The notes beneath the pieces are model-generated. The model had not been told where the DNA came from. It ran no database searches and saw nothing but the letters and a program-made list of their open reading frames with translations. A program made the position numbers and the translations under genes. From JBIOJM01 sp044450785 (GTDB taxonomy: Bacteria; Planctomycetota; Planctomycetia; Isosphaerales; Isosphaeraceae): a stretch of 19,482 bases of DNA. Positions 9,601 through 16,421 of the stretch are shown here, one piece after another. How positions within the stretch are numbered: position 1 is the stretch's first letter; every line of letters begins with the position of its first letter. The stretch covers positions 1 to 19,482 of the forward strand of contig JBIOJM010000182.1 of the NCBI GenBank assembly GCA_044450785.1, given 5' to 3'.

Positions 9601-12600
9601 TGCCTCCCCTCACCGCTGGCGGGGCCGCGTATAATCAGGCCGTTCCCACTAACGATATCACCCAGCCTAATTACAATATCCTCGGCGGGGGTGGCGGCTT
9701 CGCTGCTCAAGGCAATTACGACATCACCCTGGCGGTTGACCCGATCAACCCCAACATCGCCTACCTCGGCGGCGACCACAGCGATGGCGACACCGGATTG
9801 GTTCGCATTGACGCCACCAATATCTGGGACGCCCACGCCCTGGTTGCCTTCTCGAACTTCGTCAAAGACGGCGGCACGGTGGATCTGAGCTCGACCGGCC
9901 CAGCCGCGATCGACAACGTTCTGTTGGGCATCTCCCCGCAGTCGTATCTCGACTACATCCGCAACCCCAGTGATCCGTTCGTCGCGAGCGCGACCCTGCA
10001 AGTCTTCAATTACGCTTCGTTCACGAACAACGGCGCCGGCGTCGAGTGGATCCCATTCGACATGTCCGGGACCGACTACCACCGTGTCGTCACGATGATC
10101 GACCCGACGACCGGCCTGCCACGGCTTATCTTCGGCAACGACCAAGGGGTTTGGAGCGTCCTGGATAGCAACGGGACGTTCGAGACGTCGATCGGGAGCT
10201 CGGACTCAACCCCTGGCGTCAACCGCAACGGCAATCTCCAGATCACCCAGTTCTACTACGGCGCGGCCCAGCCCAGCAACGCGGCCGCCCAGGTCGCCGG
10301 TGCCCTGTTCTACGGCAGTGCCCAGGACAACGGCGGACCGGTTTCGGCCCCCGACATCCTGACCAGCGGCAATCTCCAGTGGGCTGGCCCCGGCGGCGAT
10401 GCAACCGGCGTGGCCACCGACCAGCAAGGGACGGGCACGGCTTATCAGTACTTCTGGCCCTGCTGCGGCGGCTTCAACACCGACTTCTTCCAGGTCAACG
10501 GCATCGGCCGGACCTCCGGCTTGCTCCAGCAATCCAACGGCTTGCCCACGCCCGACCCGCAGTGGCCGTTTACGGGCGGTGCCAACTTCGCCGTTAATCA
10601 AGTCGACGGCAACGAGATCGTCATCAGCTCGACCACCGGTCGGATCTTCGCTACCACAGACCAGGGGGTGACCTGGTTCGAGATTGGCGCCCCCTCGGTC
10701 TTCAACAACCCTGGTAGCTTCAGCGTTGCGCTGGCCTACGGTGCACCCGACCCCAGTGCCCCGGAGGGCATCGGCAACCTTGGCAACTTCATCTACGTCG
10801 GCACGGGGGCCGGCCGGATCTACGTCACCCAAGACGGCGGCGGCAGCGGGCAGAGCAACAACTGGCTCAACATCTCCCTGGGCCTGGATGGCTCGTCCGT
10901 CAAGTCGATCATCACGGACCCCACCCGCGGCAGCCACGCGGCTTACGCTGTCACCAATAATGGTGTGTACTTCATCGCCGACTCGATCCTGCTGGCGAAC
11001 AACCCCACCAACACCAATGACGAGTGGGTCAACATCACCGGCAACCTCAAGAACTTGCCGTACACCGTTTACGGCCAGAGCTACAACCCGACGACCGATC
11101 CGAATGCGATCACATACAATCAGGCCCTCTCGCTCACCGCCATCATGGCCGATTGGCGATACGCCATCCCCAACAACCCGACCAACCCCAGCGCGGGGTA
11201 TCACCCTGTGCTGTACGTCGGCGCCGATTCGGGTGTTTACATATCGACCGACAATGGCCAGACATGGAGCCTCTTCCCCGATACGACTTACGGCGCGGTC
11301 GTGGCGGGGGGCTATCTGCCTCAGGTCACTGTCACCAGCCTCAGCCTGTCGATCGGCAACATCGACCCCCACACCGGCATGCCCAACCTGGCCGGTCCGT
11401 ACCAAACCTTCGCCTTTTCCGGCACACTGTCGAGCGGATCGGCGTCCGTCACGGGCATCAACAGTATAACGGGGCTGGTCGCCGGGGAGAGCGTCACCGG
11501 CACCGACATCCCGTCTGGGACGACGATCCTGTCTGTCGACAGTTTGACCAAGACCATCACGCTCTCGGCGAGCGCGAGGGCCAGCGGCATCGAGAGCCTT
11601 GTCGCCGCCAACCCCACGGCCACCCCTGACCCCGATACTCTGATGGCCTCGACTTACGGCCGCGGGGCGTTCGCCATCAGTCTGCCGCCAATGTTGCTCT
11701 CGGGTACGACCCAGCTCGACCCGGGCAGCGTTTCGGGCACCGCGCCCGACGGCACGCCGCTGGTGACGATCGCTCAGCCCGTCATCGATGGCACGAGCGA
11801 ACTTACCGGCTTCGGAAATGCGACCCGGATCACCATCGTTGATGAGACGCCGGCCGACGCGACCTTCGGGCAGGTCATCGCCGGGTTCGACCCCTCCAAT
11901 GTGACGGGCACCAACGTCGCGGCCAACTGGACCGACGCGTTTGGCAACTTTTCCCTTTCGATCAATGCCGGCGCGTTCACGTCGAACGGGCTGAAAACGG
12001 TCGAGGTCTACGCCACCGACAACGCGGGGTCCAAGGGCAACAAGGTAACACTCCAGTTCACGCTCCAGGTACCTGGTATCGCGCCTCCCTCCCCGCCCGT
12101 GACACCCACACTGGAATTGGCACCCTATGACGTCACAGGCGCCCCGGGGTACACGAACGTTGCCATGCCCAACCTCATCGGCGTGACCAGTCCCAGCTCG
12201 ACCGTCGAGCTGCTCCAGGCCAATGGAAGCCCCTTTAACCCAGTGGTGACCACGACCAGCGATCCCGTCACCGGTACGTTCACGTTGACGTTCCCCAACC
12301 CGGCGAACCAGTCGGGGACCTTCACGGTAGAGGCCGTTGCGACCAACAGCATCGGCTCGAGCGGTGACAGTTTGCCCGTCACGTTCACGATCATCATCTC
12401 GAATCCGCCCGCACCGGGCAACTTCCGGCTCGACCCGGCTACCGACACCGGGATCAAGGCCAACCCCCTCAACGGCACCGGCGTGCCGTCGGACAATATC
12501 ACGGCCAATCGGACTCCCGATTTCATCGGCACGTCCGTGCCGGGTGCGACCATCGAATTGTTCGAGGGCGGCAGCACCGTCTACAACACGGCGACCGCCG

Positions 12601-14180
12601 ATCTCAACGGCAACTTCTCGATCCAGTTGCCGTTCACTTTGACGAACGGCACGATCTCGCTTTATGTCAGGGCCACCGACCTCGCCGGCAACCTCTCCGG
12701 CCCCAGCAACACGCTGACCGTGACGATCGTCTCCATCGTGTCCGACTACAACGGCCAAGGTATCGCCGACCCGGCCTTGTTCAGCCGCGATACCACCACC
12801 AATCAGTTGCAGTGGCTCGTTCAAACCGCGGGGGCGGCTCCGCCTCCCTGGTTCGGCCCCAGCAGCACCCCCTTCGTCTTCGGCCCGGCCAATGTCGTTC
12901 CATTCCAGGGCGATTTCGACGGCGATGGCTCAACTGACCTGGCGTACTACCAGCCCAGCAACGCGACCTGGTATATGTACGACTCGAAGTCCCAGACCAC
13001 GTTGTCGTTCGCGCTGGGCACGCCGAACTCGATGGTCTACCAGCCGGGCGTGAACGTGAGTGTCCCCGTGGTGGGCTCTTTCGACCTCAACGGACCGACT
13101 GAGGCCGCGTATTTCAACAATGGCGTTTGGACGATTGCCAGCGCCTTCTCCAACATCACCAAGACGTTCGGCCAGGCAGGCGACATTCCTGAGCCCGGCA
13201 ACTACGACGGCTTGGGTTACGACGAGCTTGGCGTCTATCGGCCCAGCACCGGGCTGTTCCTGGTGTTGAATCCCGTCACCAGCCAAACCGAAACCTTCAA
13301 CCTTGGTGTCGGCAGCTCGCCGGACCTGAGCAGCCTCGTCCCGGCGCCGGGTAACTACGACCCCTATTACAACACGAGTCTCACGCCGCCGGCTTGGGTC
13401 GAGAACACCGAGGCGGCCGTGTACGACCCGAACACCGGGGTGTACACGATCCTCGGGCCTAACAGCGTTGTGTATAACGTCTCGGGGTTCCAGAAGGGAG
13501 ACATTCCAGCCCCGGCTGACTACGCTGGCAGCGGGTCGACTCAGCCGGTTGTGTTCCGGCCTAGCACCGGGAAGTTCATCGGGGCAGGGGGGACGACGAT
13601 CGCCACGTTCGGCCAGGCAGGCGACATCCCCTCGGCCGCTCCGCTGTTGTATCGTCTGCCCCCCGATCCGCCTTCAAACGGCACGGGCACAGGTACGGGC
13701 ACAACGGGCACGGGAAACGGCACGGGCACAGGTACGGGTACAACGGGCACAGGCACAGGCACGGGCACAACGGGGACGGGCACGGGCACGGGCACAACGG
13801 GAACGGGAAACGGCACGGGCACAACGGGTTCTTCTTCGGGCCAGGGTTCATCCTCGGGTTCAACGACGACTACCCCGCCACCCGCCCAGAGTCCGGGATC
13901 GGGTACTTCGCACCCTGGCTCCAGTACCCACAAGAAGAAGTTGACGAAGCCGAAGCCGATCGTCCATCATAAAAAGCCGGTTGTGCACGTGAAGCACAAA
14001 GCGGTGCAGCATCACGCTACCAAGCCGAAAGTCAAGGTTCATGTTGTGAGTCATCCAGCCGTGAAGGTCGTCACGGCCTCCGCTCTAGCCAACCAACCAA
14101 CGCACGTGGTCGATCTGGCGCTGGAAAATATTCACGTCAACCTGCACCGCTCGTCATCGGGCAAAGGACAGCAGGGTTAA
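3660..14180 (+). CDS. Giant LEPR-XLL-type exported protein with Asp-box propellers, four P-like domains, Ig-like and FG-GAP-like repeats
   Basis: 3,506 residues in one frame. ATG 3660 is preferred over GTG 3645 because GGGAGA lies 7 nt before it. Order by residue: basic N-terminus with the planctomycete motif LEGLELRTLLA (36-46); Asp-boxes of BNR/sialidase-like propellers (TIDGGQTW near 115, SSDGGQSF near 288, SDDGGRTW near 630, SIDGGQTF near 710); proprotein-convertase P-like domains at about 380-540, 980-1108, 1260-1385 and 1480-1618, sharing APNG, G-W/Y-T/L-L and WSL/I-type motifs; a second propeller (about 1650-2676) with at least six Asp-boxes such as SQDGGATW and STDNGQTW; Ig-like domains (2680-3027); FG-GAP/VCBS-like repeats with DFDGDG (3027-3337); a Thr-Gly linker; a Lys/His-rich tail. 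No protease or hydrolase catalytic set was recognised. Likely surface-exposed or secreted, in adhesion or substrate binding; that role is inferred. Confidence 0.9.
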   Translation: MRTGSSDTQFRGHRSGLRLDTRLKKARKSRNYRIDLEGLELRTLLATIPAATVVGAPVNLSSAFGNAGGLTTNESSSTMVVDPLNPLKMVTVWQDNDPALVTPFRVQTVLEGAFTIDGGQTWTPLNAEPGNGLNIPIAPVLLDPNTTMPTVPYLQTTNPTMAFDRSGNFYILESQHNAGNSSGALVLQKYAFTGDTPVPVRFKQLNGGGTGAFSIIYQWLPGDDSAVDPTLTVDSNLASFTDPTTGLLQTDPTAGNVYVTWAGIIVPPAGNPLDGLFNPNPILMTVSSDGGQSFSPPSPMNTTTYGPTAERDSSPQVVVSQGRPAGQSGQTGDPGIPGGQVTLSWDNFGANQNYMMANTVSPGRNYYFNQQPPGFINIGTVTDFTQTVSIPNSAISNLDSLSLTTAITDANVATLGLVLIAPNGDSITLFTNQTVGGVTNLFVGISGANLGVNNGFAVGTTFTDNAARDIVDINPFNPPARGAAAPYIGDFRPEFGSLDQFLKNEVKAGDINGTWTLQTIDTNTSVPSSPEFVNFWTLNFATGQKPDLDVVVGATTGLVVGGSITNIFPTASAASPTGIGPGVVMASDNTLGAFSPYEGRIYSAFVGYVNITVAGIKNPTDNTDIYLIYSDDGGRTWSSPVQVNDDNAQTDGTTESNSYFTGNLNDEWTGRPQFQPEIAVDPTTGTLVLSWRDGRDDAARARVATYITTSIDGGQTFSPQVYANPPVTATNGITGATQVLGPQADNESGGNNNRDATFGYGTQMGLAVYGGQVFPIWAGNFNLATIVNNVVQGPPLSIELQPMVIAAGPRVVTSDMGPIPLAEPASGAVSFTVTFDRPINPPSLNGYTTTPTFTLADVLVYYHDTTNGDASVPLQVQSVTPIIASGVGPNNRFGYTQFTVTFDPNSQPGGAPSGIANYTGTYSYMILPDDGNGTAISSPIRSYVNTPVAQPVIGPVSAKAPQVPLPVPSSGTGGSGTADDITTSTITLANTNYVNATITGITVNLTLDHTRDGDLLIQLTAPNGNTSVLYENAGDTGQNFINTTFSDLALQSILAGTAPYSNGPYQPFNPLANLNGSKVNGTYTLLIDDMQSNNTGTLVNWSITVNSSIPSFVLQNGAPMDQNADGTPDQNPLTTPFTGLTPGDVYAAPAPQPSVPIVFGPNPLSILQPPFNQNTLPLIVPGPQVLSTSVPGGTGSDNLLVNGTTSTFNVTFDRPMKVSTFPPGQVLSIMGPTGLISGPQYFPEDSVDQAIPNATVATVPGTLLSTLTVPDYNGTFTVADVTLALDITAQNDSSLSAALIAPNGTQVALFSNIGGSGQNFTSTVFDDAAETSITTGRAPFTGTYQPVGKLSSLIGLNASGKWTLQILNNSQSTGGILVNWSLNITPQITVTALDPATMKPTNAPTTTLFQIGLPFQQLSGTYTIQLGSNIQDTFGDQLDTNQNAGVGVLRDTGQNSPTATILYTSNDLPKRIPTPNGAGAGVVTSTIVVPDNFMIQGDTTTSGISGLRVQINLAYPHDPDLSATLYYDMGGPSQVEVPLFSGVGNGTNTANFTNTIFDDNSGTPIQSGGAPFFGTFNPQQSLANFANLDAKGTWTLVINNATSGSGGVGTLNGWSLSFQKPLPTSGLGEPGSDNVGASFRIFTLGQTDALASQEWTAVGPAPIAGRTGRIGGLAIDPSDPSGNTVYVGGASGGIWKTTDFLTTSSNGPTYIPLTDFGPSSGINVGGIAVFARNNDPNQSLIIAATGEGDTGTSGVGFLISQDGGATWNLYDSTNNVDSSGNLLPIESAARNREFVGTTAFKVVVDPKLTPTGQVIIYAALSGPNGGIWRSEDTGKTWEMMMPGQATDVVLNADSGADINPDTNTAANGNLQVVFAAIRGLGVYMSPNQGQVWNLMAGGVGNPLIQDLNTGKNVNPVAGPTPNGAEGRIVLAVPASTGNAAEDAVYEGWLYAAVATPAGGFFGLFITKDFGQNWTEVHIPTLPPLTAGGAAYNQAVPTNDITQPNYNILGGGGGFAAQGNYDITLAVDPINPNIAYLGGDHSDGDTGLVRIDATNIWDAHALVAFSNFVKDGGTVDLSSTGPAAIDNVLLGISPQSYLDYIRNPSDPFVASATLQVFNYASFTNNGAGVEWIPFDMSGTDYHRVVTMIDPTTGLPRLIFGNDQGVWSVLDSNGTFETSIGSSDSTPGVNRNGNLQITQFYYGAAQPSNAAAQVAGALFYGSAQDNGGPVSAPDILTSGNLQWAGPGGDATGVATDQQGTGTAYQYFWPCCGGFNTDFFQVNGIGRTSGLLQQSNGLPTPDPQWPFTGGANFAVNQVDGNEIVISSTTGRIFATTDQGVTWFEIGAPSVFNNPGSFSVALAYGAPDPSAPEGIGNLGNFIYVGTGAGRIYVTQDGGGSGQSNNWLNISLGLDGSSVKSIITDPTRGSHAAYAVTNNGVYFIADSILLANNPTNTNDEWVNITGNLKNLPYTVYGQSYNPTTDPNAITYNQALSLTAIMADWRYAIPNNPTNPSAGYHPVLYVGADSGVYISTDNGQTWSLFPDTTYGAVVAGGYLPQVTVTSLSLSIGNIDPHTGMPNLAGPYQTFAFSGTLSSGSASVTGINSITGLVAGESVTGTDIPSGTTILSVDSLTKTITLSASARASGIESLVAANPTATPDPDTLMASTYGRGAFAISLPPMLLSGTTQLDPGSVSGTAPDGTPLVTIAQPVIDGTSELTGFGNATRITIVDETPADATFGQVIAGFDPSNVTGTNVAANWTDAFGNFSLSINAGAFTSNGLKTVEVYATDNAGSKGNKVTLQFTLQVPGIAPPSPPVTPTLELAPYDVTGAPGYTNVAMPNLIGVTSPSSTVELLQANGSPFNPVVTTTSDPVTGTFTLTFPNPANQSGTFTVEAVATNSIGSSGDSLPVTFTIIISNPPAPGNFRLDPATDTGIKANPLNGTGVPSDNITANRTPDFIGTSVPGATIELFEGGSTVYNTATADLNGNFSIQLPFTLTNGTISLYVRATDLAGNLSGPSNTLTVTIVSIVSDYNGQGIADPALFSRDTTTNQLQWLVQTAGAAPPPWFGPSSTPFVFGPANVVPFQGDFDGDGSTDLAYYQPSNATWYMYDSKSQTTLSFALGTPNSMVYQPGVNVSVPVVGSFDLNGPTEAAYFNNGVWTIASAFSNITKTFGQAGDIPEPGNYDGLGYDELGVYRPSTGLFLVLNPVTSQTETFNLGVGSSPDLSSLVPAPGNYDPYYNTSLTPPAWVENTEAAVYDPNTGVYTILGPNSVVYNVSGFQKGDIPAPADYAGSGSTQPVVFRPSTGKFIGAGGTTIATFGQAGDIPSAAPLLYRLPPDPPSNGTGTGTGTTGTGNGTGTGTGTTGTGTGTGTTGTGTGTGTTGTGNGTGTTGSSSGQGSSSGSTTTTPPPAQSPGSGTSHPGSSTHKKKLTKPKPIVHHKKPVVHVKHKAVQHHATKPKVKVHVVSHPAVKVVTASALANQPTHVVDLALENIHVNLHRSSSGKGQQG
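13164..13627 (+). repeat. Exact 23-bp direct repeat within the FG-GAP-like region
   Basis: Positions 13164-13186 and 13605-13627 are identical and both encode TFGQAGDIP. They bracket the later FG-GAP-like units, and a diverged version (FQKGDIPAP) lies between them near 13490. Identity at DNA level while the surrounding units have diverged suggests recent duplication or gene conversion. Confidence 0.6.
13678..13828 (+). repeat. ACGGGCACA-type minisatellite encoding a Thr-Gly linker
   Basis: About 150 bp built from in-frame hexamers of the ACGGGC/ACAGGT/ACAACGGGC kind, with interspersed GGAAACGGC units. It encodes alternating Thr-Gly with occasional TTG and GNG steps. All units are multiples of three bases, so copy-number change would lengthen or shorten the linker without a frameshift. 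It joins the FG-GAP-like repeats to a Ser-rich stretch and the basic tail. The Pro-Val frames on the opposite strand are its shadow. Confidence 0.88.
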
Positions 14181-14256
14181 GACGTCGTGTTGATGGTCCG
14201 CGTCGGATATCGGATAGAGGCTGTTGTGCCTCGCCTGGTTGGTTGGCGTGGGGCAG

Positions 14257-14301
14257 GGGGGTGATCCCACCCTTGATCGGTTGGTTCCTCGGATCACTCC
14301 C
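14257..14301. terminator. Candidate bidirectional hairpin between convergent genes
   Basis: The arms GGGGGTGATCC (14257-14267) and GGATCACTCCC (14291-14301) pair over 11 bp with one G-U wobble, around a 23-nt loop. The hairpin lies between the 3' ends of the giant gene and the amidohydrolase gene. There is no T-run on either side, so it is not a classical intrinsic terminator; it could instead be a 3'-end stabiliser. Confidence 0.4.
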
Positions 14302-14369
14302 AAGGTCTCTCGGGAGATTCCGCCGACCTGATCGAAGAGACGTCGCCGTGGTGGTGGTGAGCAATCGGC

Positions 14370-15698
14370 TCACATCGAACCGCGGCGAACGTGCTTGACG
14401 ATCTTCCCCTCTTTCATGACGAAGAAAACCCGCTCGGTAGCTGTGATATCGGCAGTGGGATCGCCGGGCATGGCGATGATGTCGGCTAGCTTCCCTGTCT
14501 CGATGGTTCCGACTTTCGCGGCGATCCCTAGCAGTTCAGCGTCGACGGAGGTAGCGGATTTGAGCGCGGCGATGACTGGCATGCCTAACCCGGTCATCAG
14601 AGCAAATTCCTTGGCGTTGATGCCGTGGGGAGAGACGGCTGAGTCGGTGCCGAAGCCGATTCGAACCCCCAGTTGAGCGGCGGTGCGAAACATCGCGGAG
14701 CGCGCAGCCAAGGCAGCCTTGGCCTTGGCTGCGATTTCCGGTGGGAATTTCTCCAGCCTACCCCCCGTCCACTCACCGGCCAGCAGTGTCGGAACCAGGA
14801 ACGTTCCTCGGGTCTTCATCAGCTCAAGGGTTTCCTGGCTCAGGAACGAGCCGTGCTCGATCGAGTCAACCCCCGCGCGAATGGCTTCTCTGGCGGCACG
14901 GTCGCCATGACAGTGGGCCGCCGCCTTCTTGCGCAGCCGGTGGGCCTCATCGATCAGTGCGGTCATCTCATCGAGGGTCAATTGGGGTGTGTCCACTTCA
15001 TCGGCCAGTGAGAGGACGCCGCCAGAGGCGCAGAACTTGATCACGTCGGCGCCATACTTGACCTGGTAGCGAACCGCCTCGCGGAACTCTGCCGGTCCGT
15101 GGGCGATCCCCTCCGCCAGTCCTGTCTCCCGTACCAGCAGGTCGTGGCGCAGTCCGGTGACATCAGCGTGGCCACCGCGGGAGCCAAGCCCATGGACGGC
15201 TACCAGCATGCGCGGGCCCGGGACCAAGCCACGGGTGATCGCGTTGCGCAGGCCCACGTCGAGGAGATCATCGCTCCCCACATCGCGGACTGTGGTGAAC
15301 CCGGCTTCCAGGACCATCCTGGCATGGACGCTCGATGCGATCGCCCGCTCTGCCAGCTCGCGGCGGAACTGATCCACGAACGACTGCTTCCAGTCGTCAG
15401 CGTACTCTCCCGTTAGATGGGTGTGGGCGTCGATGAAGCCGGGTGAAAGGGTCGCGTCGCCCAAGTCGATTACCAGGGCCCCGGCGGGGATGGATAGGTT
15501 CATTCCCGCGGCGATGATCTTCGGTCCCTGAACCAAGACCATGCCGTTGCTCTGCAGGGCATCGGACTTGCCGTCGAACAGCCGGGTGGCCTTGAGGGCG
15601 GTGATCGGATGGGCTTTCGACTCCTGGGACAGTGCAGAGGTGGATGCGGCGGTGGCCGCAAGCCATGCGACGACGGCGAACGACAGGATCAGCCTCAT
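14370..15698 (-). CDS. Exported metal-dependent amidohydrolase (imidazolonepropionase/dipeptidase-like)
   Basis: The 442-residue protein starts at ATG 15698, where GAGG lies 6 nt upstream and a hydrophobic signal peptide follows (MRLILSFAVVAWLAATAAS, probable cleavage near residue 22-25). A longer frame upstream would put 20 polar residues before the signal, so it is less likely. The TIM-barrel metal set is complete: DAHTH (H92, H94), the probable carboxylated lysine in IKFCASGG (K221), HCHG (H262/H264), EHG (H282) and GTD (D352). This is the Lys-bridged binuclear subtype that includes Xaa-Pro and Xaa-Arg dipeptidases and imidazolonepropionase-like enzymes. With a signal peptide it most likely acts in the periplasm on peptides or cyclic amides; the substrate cannot be told. 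It sits 258 bp downstream of the membrane-protein operon and converges with the giant gene. Confidence 0.92.
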   Translation of the reverse strand: MRLILSFAVVAWLAATAASTSALSQESKAHPITALKATRLFDGKSDALQSNGMVLVQGPKIIAAGMNLSIPAGALVIDLGDATLSPGFIDAHTHLTGEYADDWKQSFVDQFRRELAERAIASSVHARMVLEAGFTTVRDVGSDDLLDVGLRNAITRGLVPGPRMLVAVHGLGSRGGHADVTGLRHDLLVRETGLAEGIAHGPAEFREAVRYQVKYGADVIKFCASGGVLSLADEVDTPQLTLDEMTALIDEAHRLRKKAAAHCHGDRAAREAIRAGVDSIEHGSFLSQETLELMKTRGTFLVPTLLAGEWTGGRLEKFPPEIAAKAKAALAARSAMFRTAAQLGVRIGFGTDSAVSPHGINAKEFALMTGLGMPVIAALKSATSVDAELLGIAAKVGTIETGKLADIIAMPGDPTADITATERVFFVMKEGKIVKHVRRGSM

Positions 15699-15956
15699 CA
15701 AGAACCTCGTGTGGATCAGCAGGTCATGAGCCCCTCGATTCTGTGCAGAGCTTAGCACTGCCGGGCGCTGGACGCCACCACCTGGTTATCCCGAGGGCTT
15801 GCTCGGCTTCGAATGCGATGCCATCACTTAGGTTGCCGGAGGACCAGGGCGACTGAGCGATGCCAATCGGTGCCCTTGACGAACGTCCGATAATAGAGAT
15901 TATGTTTGCTCGGGTTGAAATGCGATAATCATGTGGGTTTTGACCTCCGATCCTCT

Positions 15957-16385
15957 TCAGCGATGGGTGGAGTAGGGATAGCGCTTTTCCAGGTCGTTGA
16001 GAAAACGACCGATCTGCTTCATGCTTTGGCGGTGGACACCGGGGTAGCGGCGCTCGAGCCACGATTCCAGCTTGCCGAAGCCTTTGGGCCACAGCACCAA
16101 TCCCCCGGCGATGATGGCGGGGGTCCCCGGACCGGGCAGGATCAAACCCACAATCCCTGCGGTGATGAGCATGACGCCCACCTCCTTGGGGAGTTGCTTG
16201 ATCTTGTTGAGTTCCGCTTGTTCGAGAGTGATTTGATCTGGGTTCGAGTCGTCGGTCTTCGGGCTGGGATTTGAGGTCAACTCGGCATGAAAACCGTTGG
16301 GCAGGCTGCGGCCACTGGGCTTTTTGTGGTCGCCGGCCTTGCCGGCGAGGCTCGTTTTCCTTGGATAAGAGGACGCTTGCTTCAC
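15957..16385 (-). CDS. Small PGPGW-type membrane protein
   Basis: 142 residues. The first 55 are polar, rich in Lys, Ser and Pro, and probably cytoplasmic. Two short hydrophobic segments (about 68-83 and 88-100) are joined by PGPGT (84-88) and followed by AIIAGGLVLWPKGFGKLE, the pattern of the putative transmembrane PGPGW family. The C-terminus is basic and amphipathic (SWLERRYP, FLNDLEKRYP). The start is a GTG at 16385 with GGAGGG 4 nt upstream, a strong Shine-Dalgarno. The gene begins 36 nt after the stop of the P-type-ATPase-like gene on the same strand, so the two are probably co-transcribed. The biochemical role of the family is unknown; an accessory or membrane-anchoring role beside the ATPase-like protein is an inference from position. 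Confidence 0.78.
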   Translation of the reverse strand: MKQASSYPRKTSLAGKAGDHKKPSGRSLPNGFHAELTSNPSPKTDDSNPDQITLEQAELNKIKQLPKEVGVMLITAGIVGLILPGPGTPAIIAGGLVLWPKGFGKLESWLERRYPGVHRQSMKQIGRFLNDLEKRYPYSTHR

Positions 16386-16421
16386 GCTACCCTCCGTCGG
16401 GTTCCTGAGATTTGAACTGGG

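Noticed and set aside
10206..12824. 872-codon open frame on the minus strand inside the giant gene
   Set aside because: Its product is a Gly/Arg/Asp/Val-rich composition typical of antisense shadow in high-GC coding DNA, with no recognisable domain, while the plus strand encodes clear Asp-box and Ig-like domains.
13541..13933. Pro-Val repeat protein on the minus strand
   Set aside because: It is the reverse reading of the Thr-Gly minisatellite of the giant gene.
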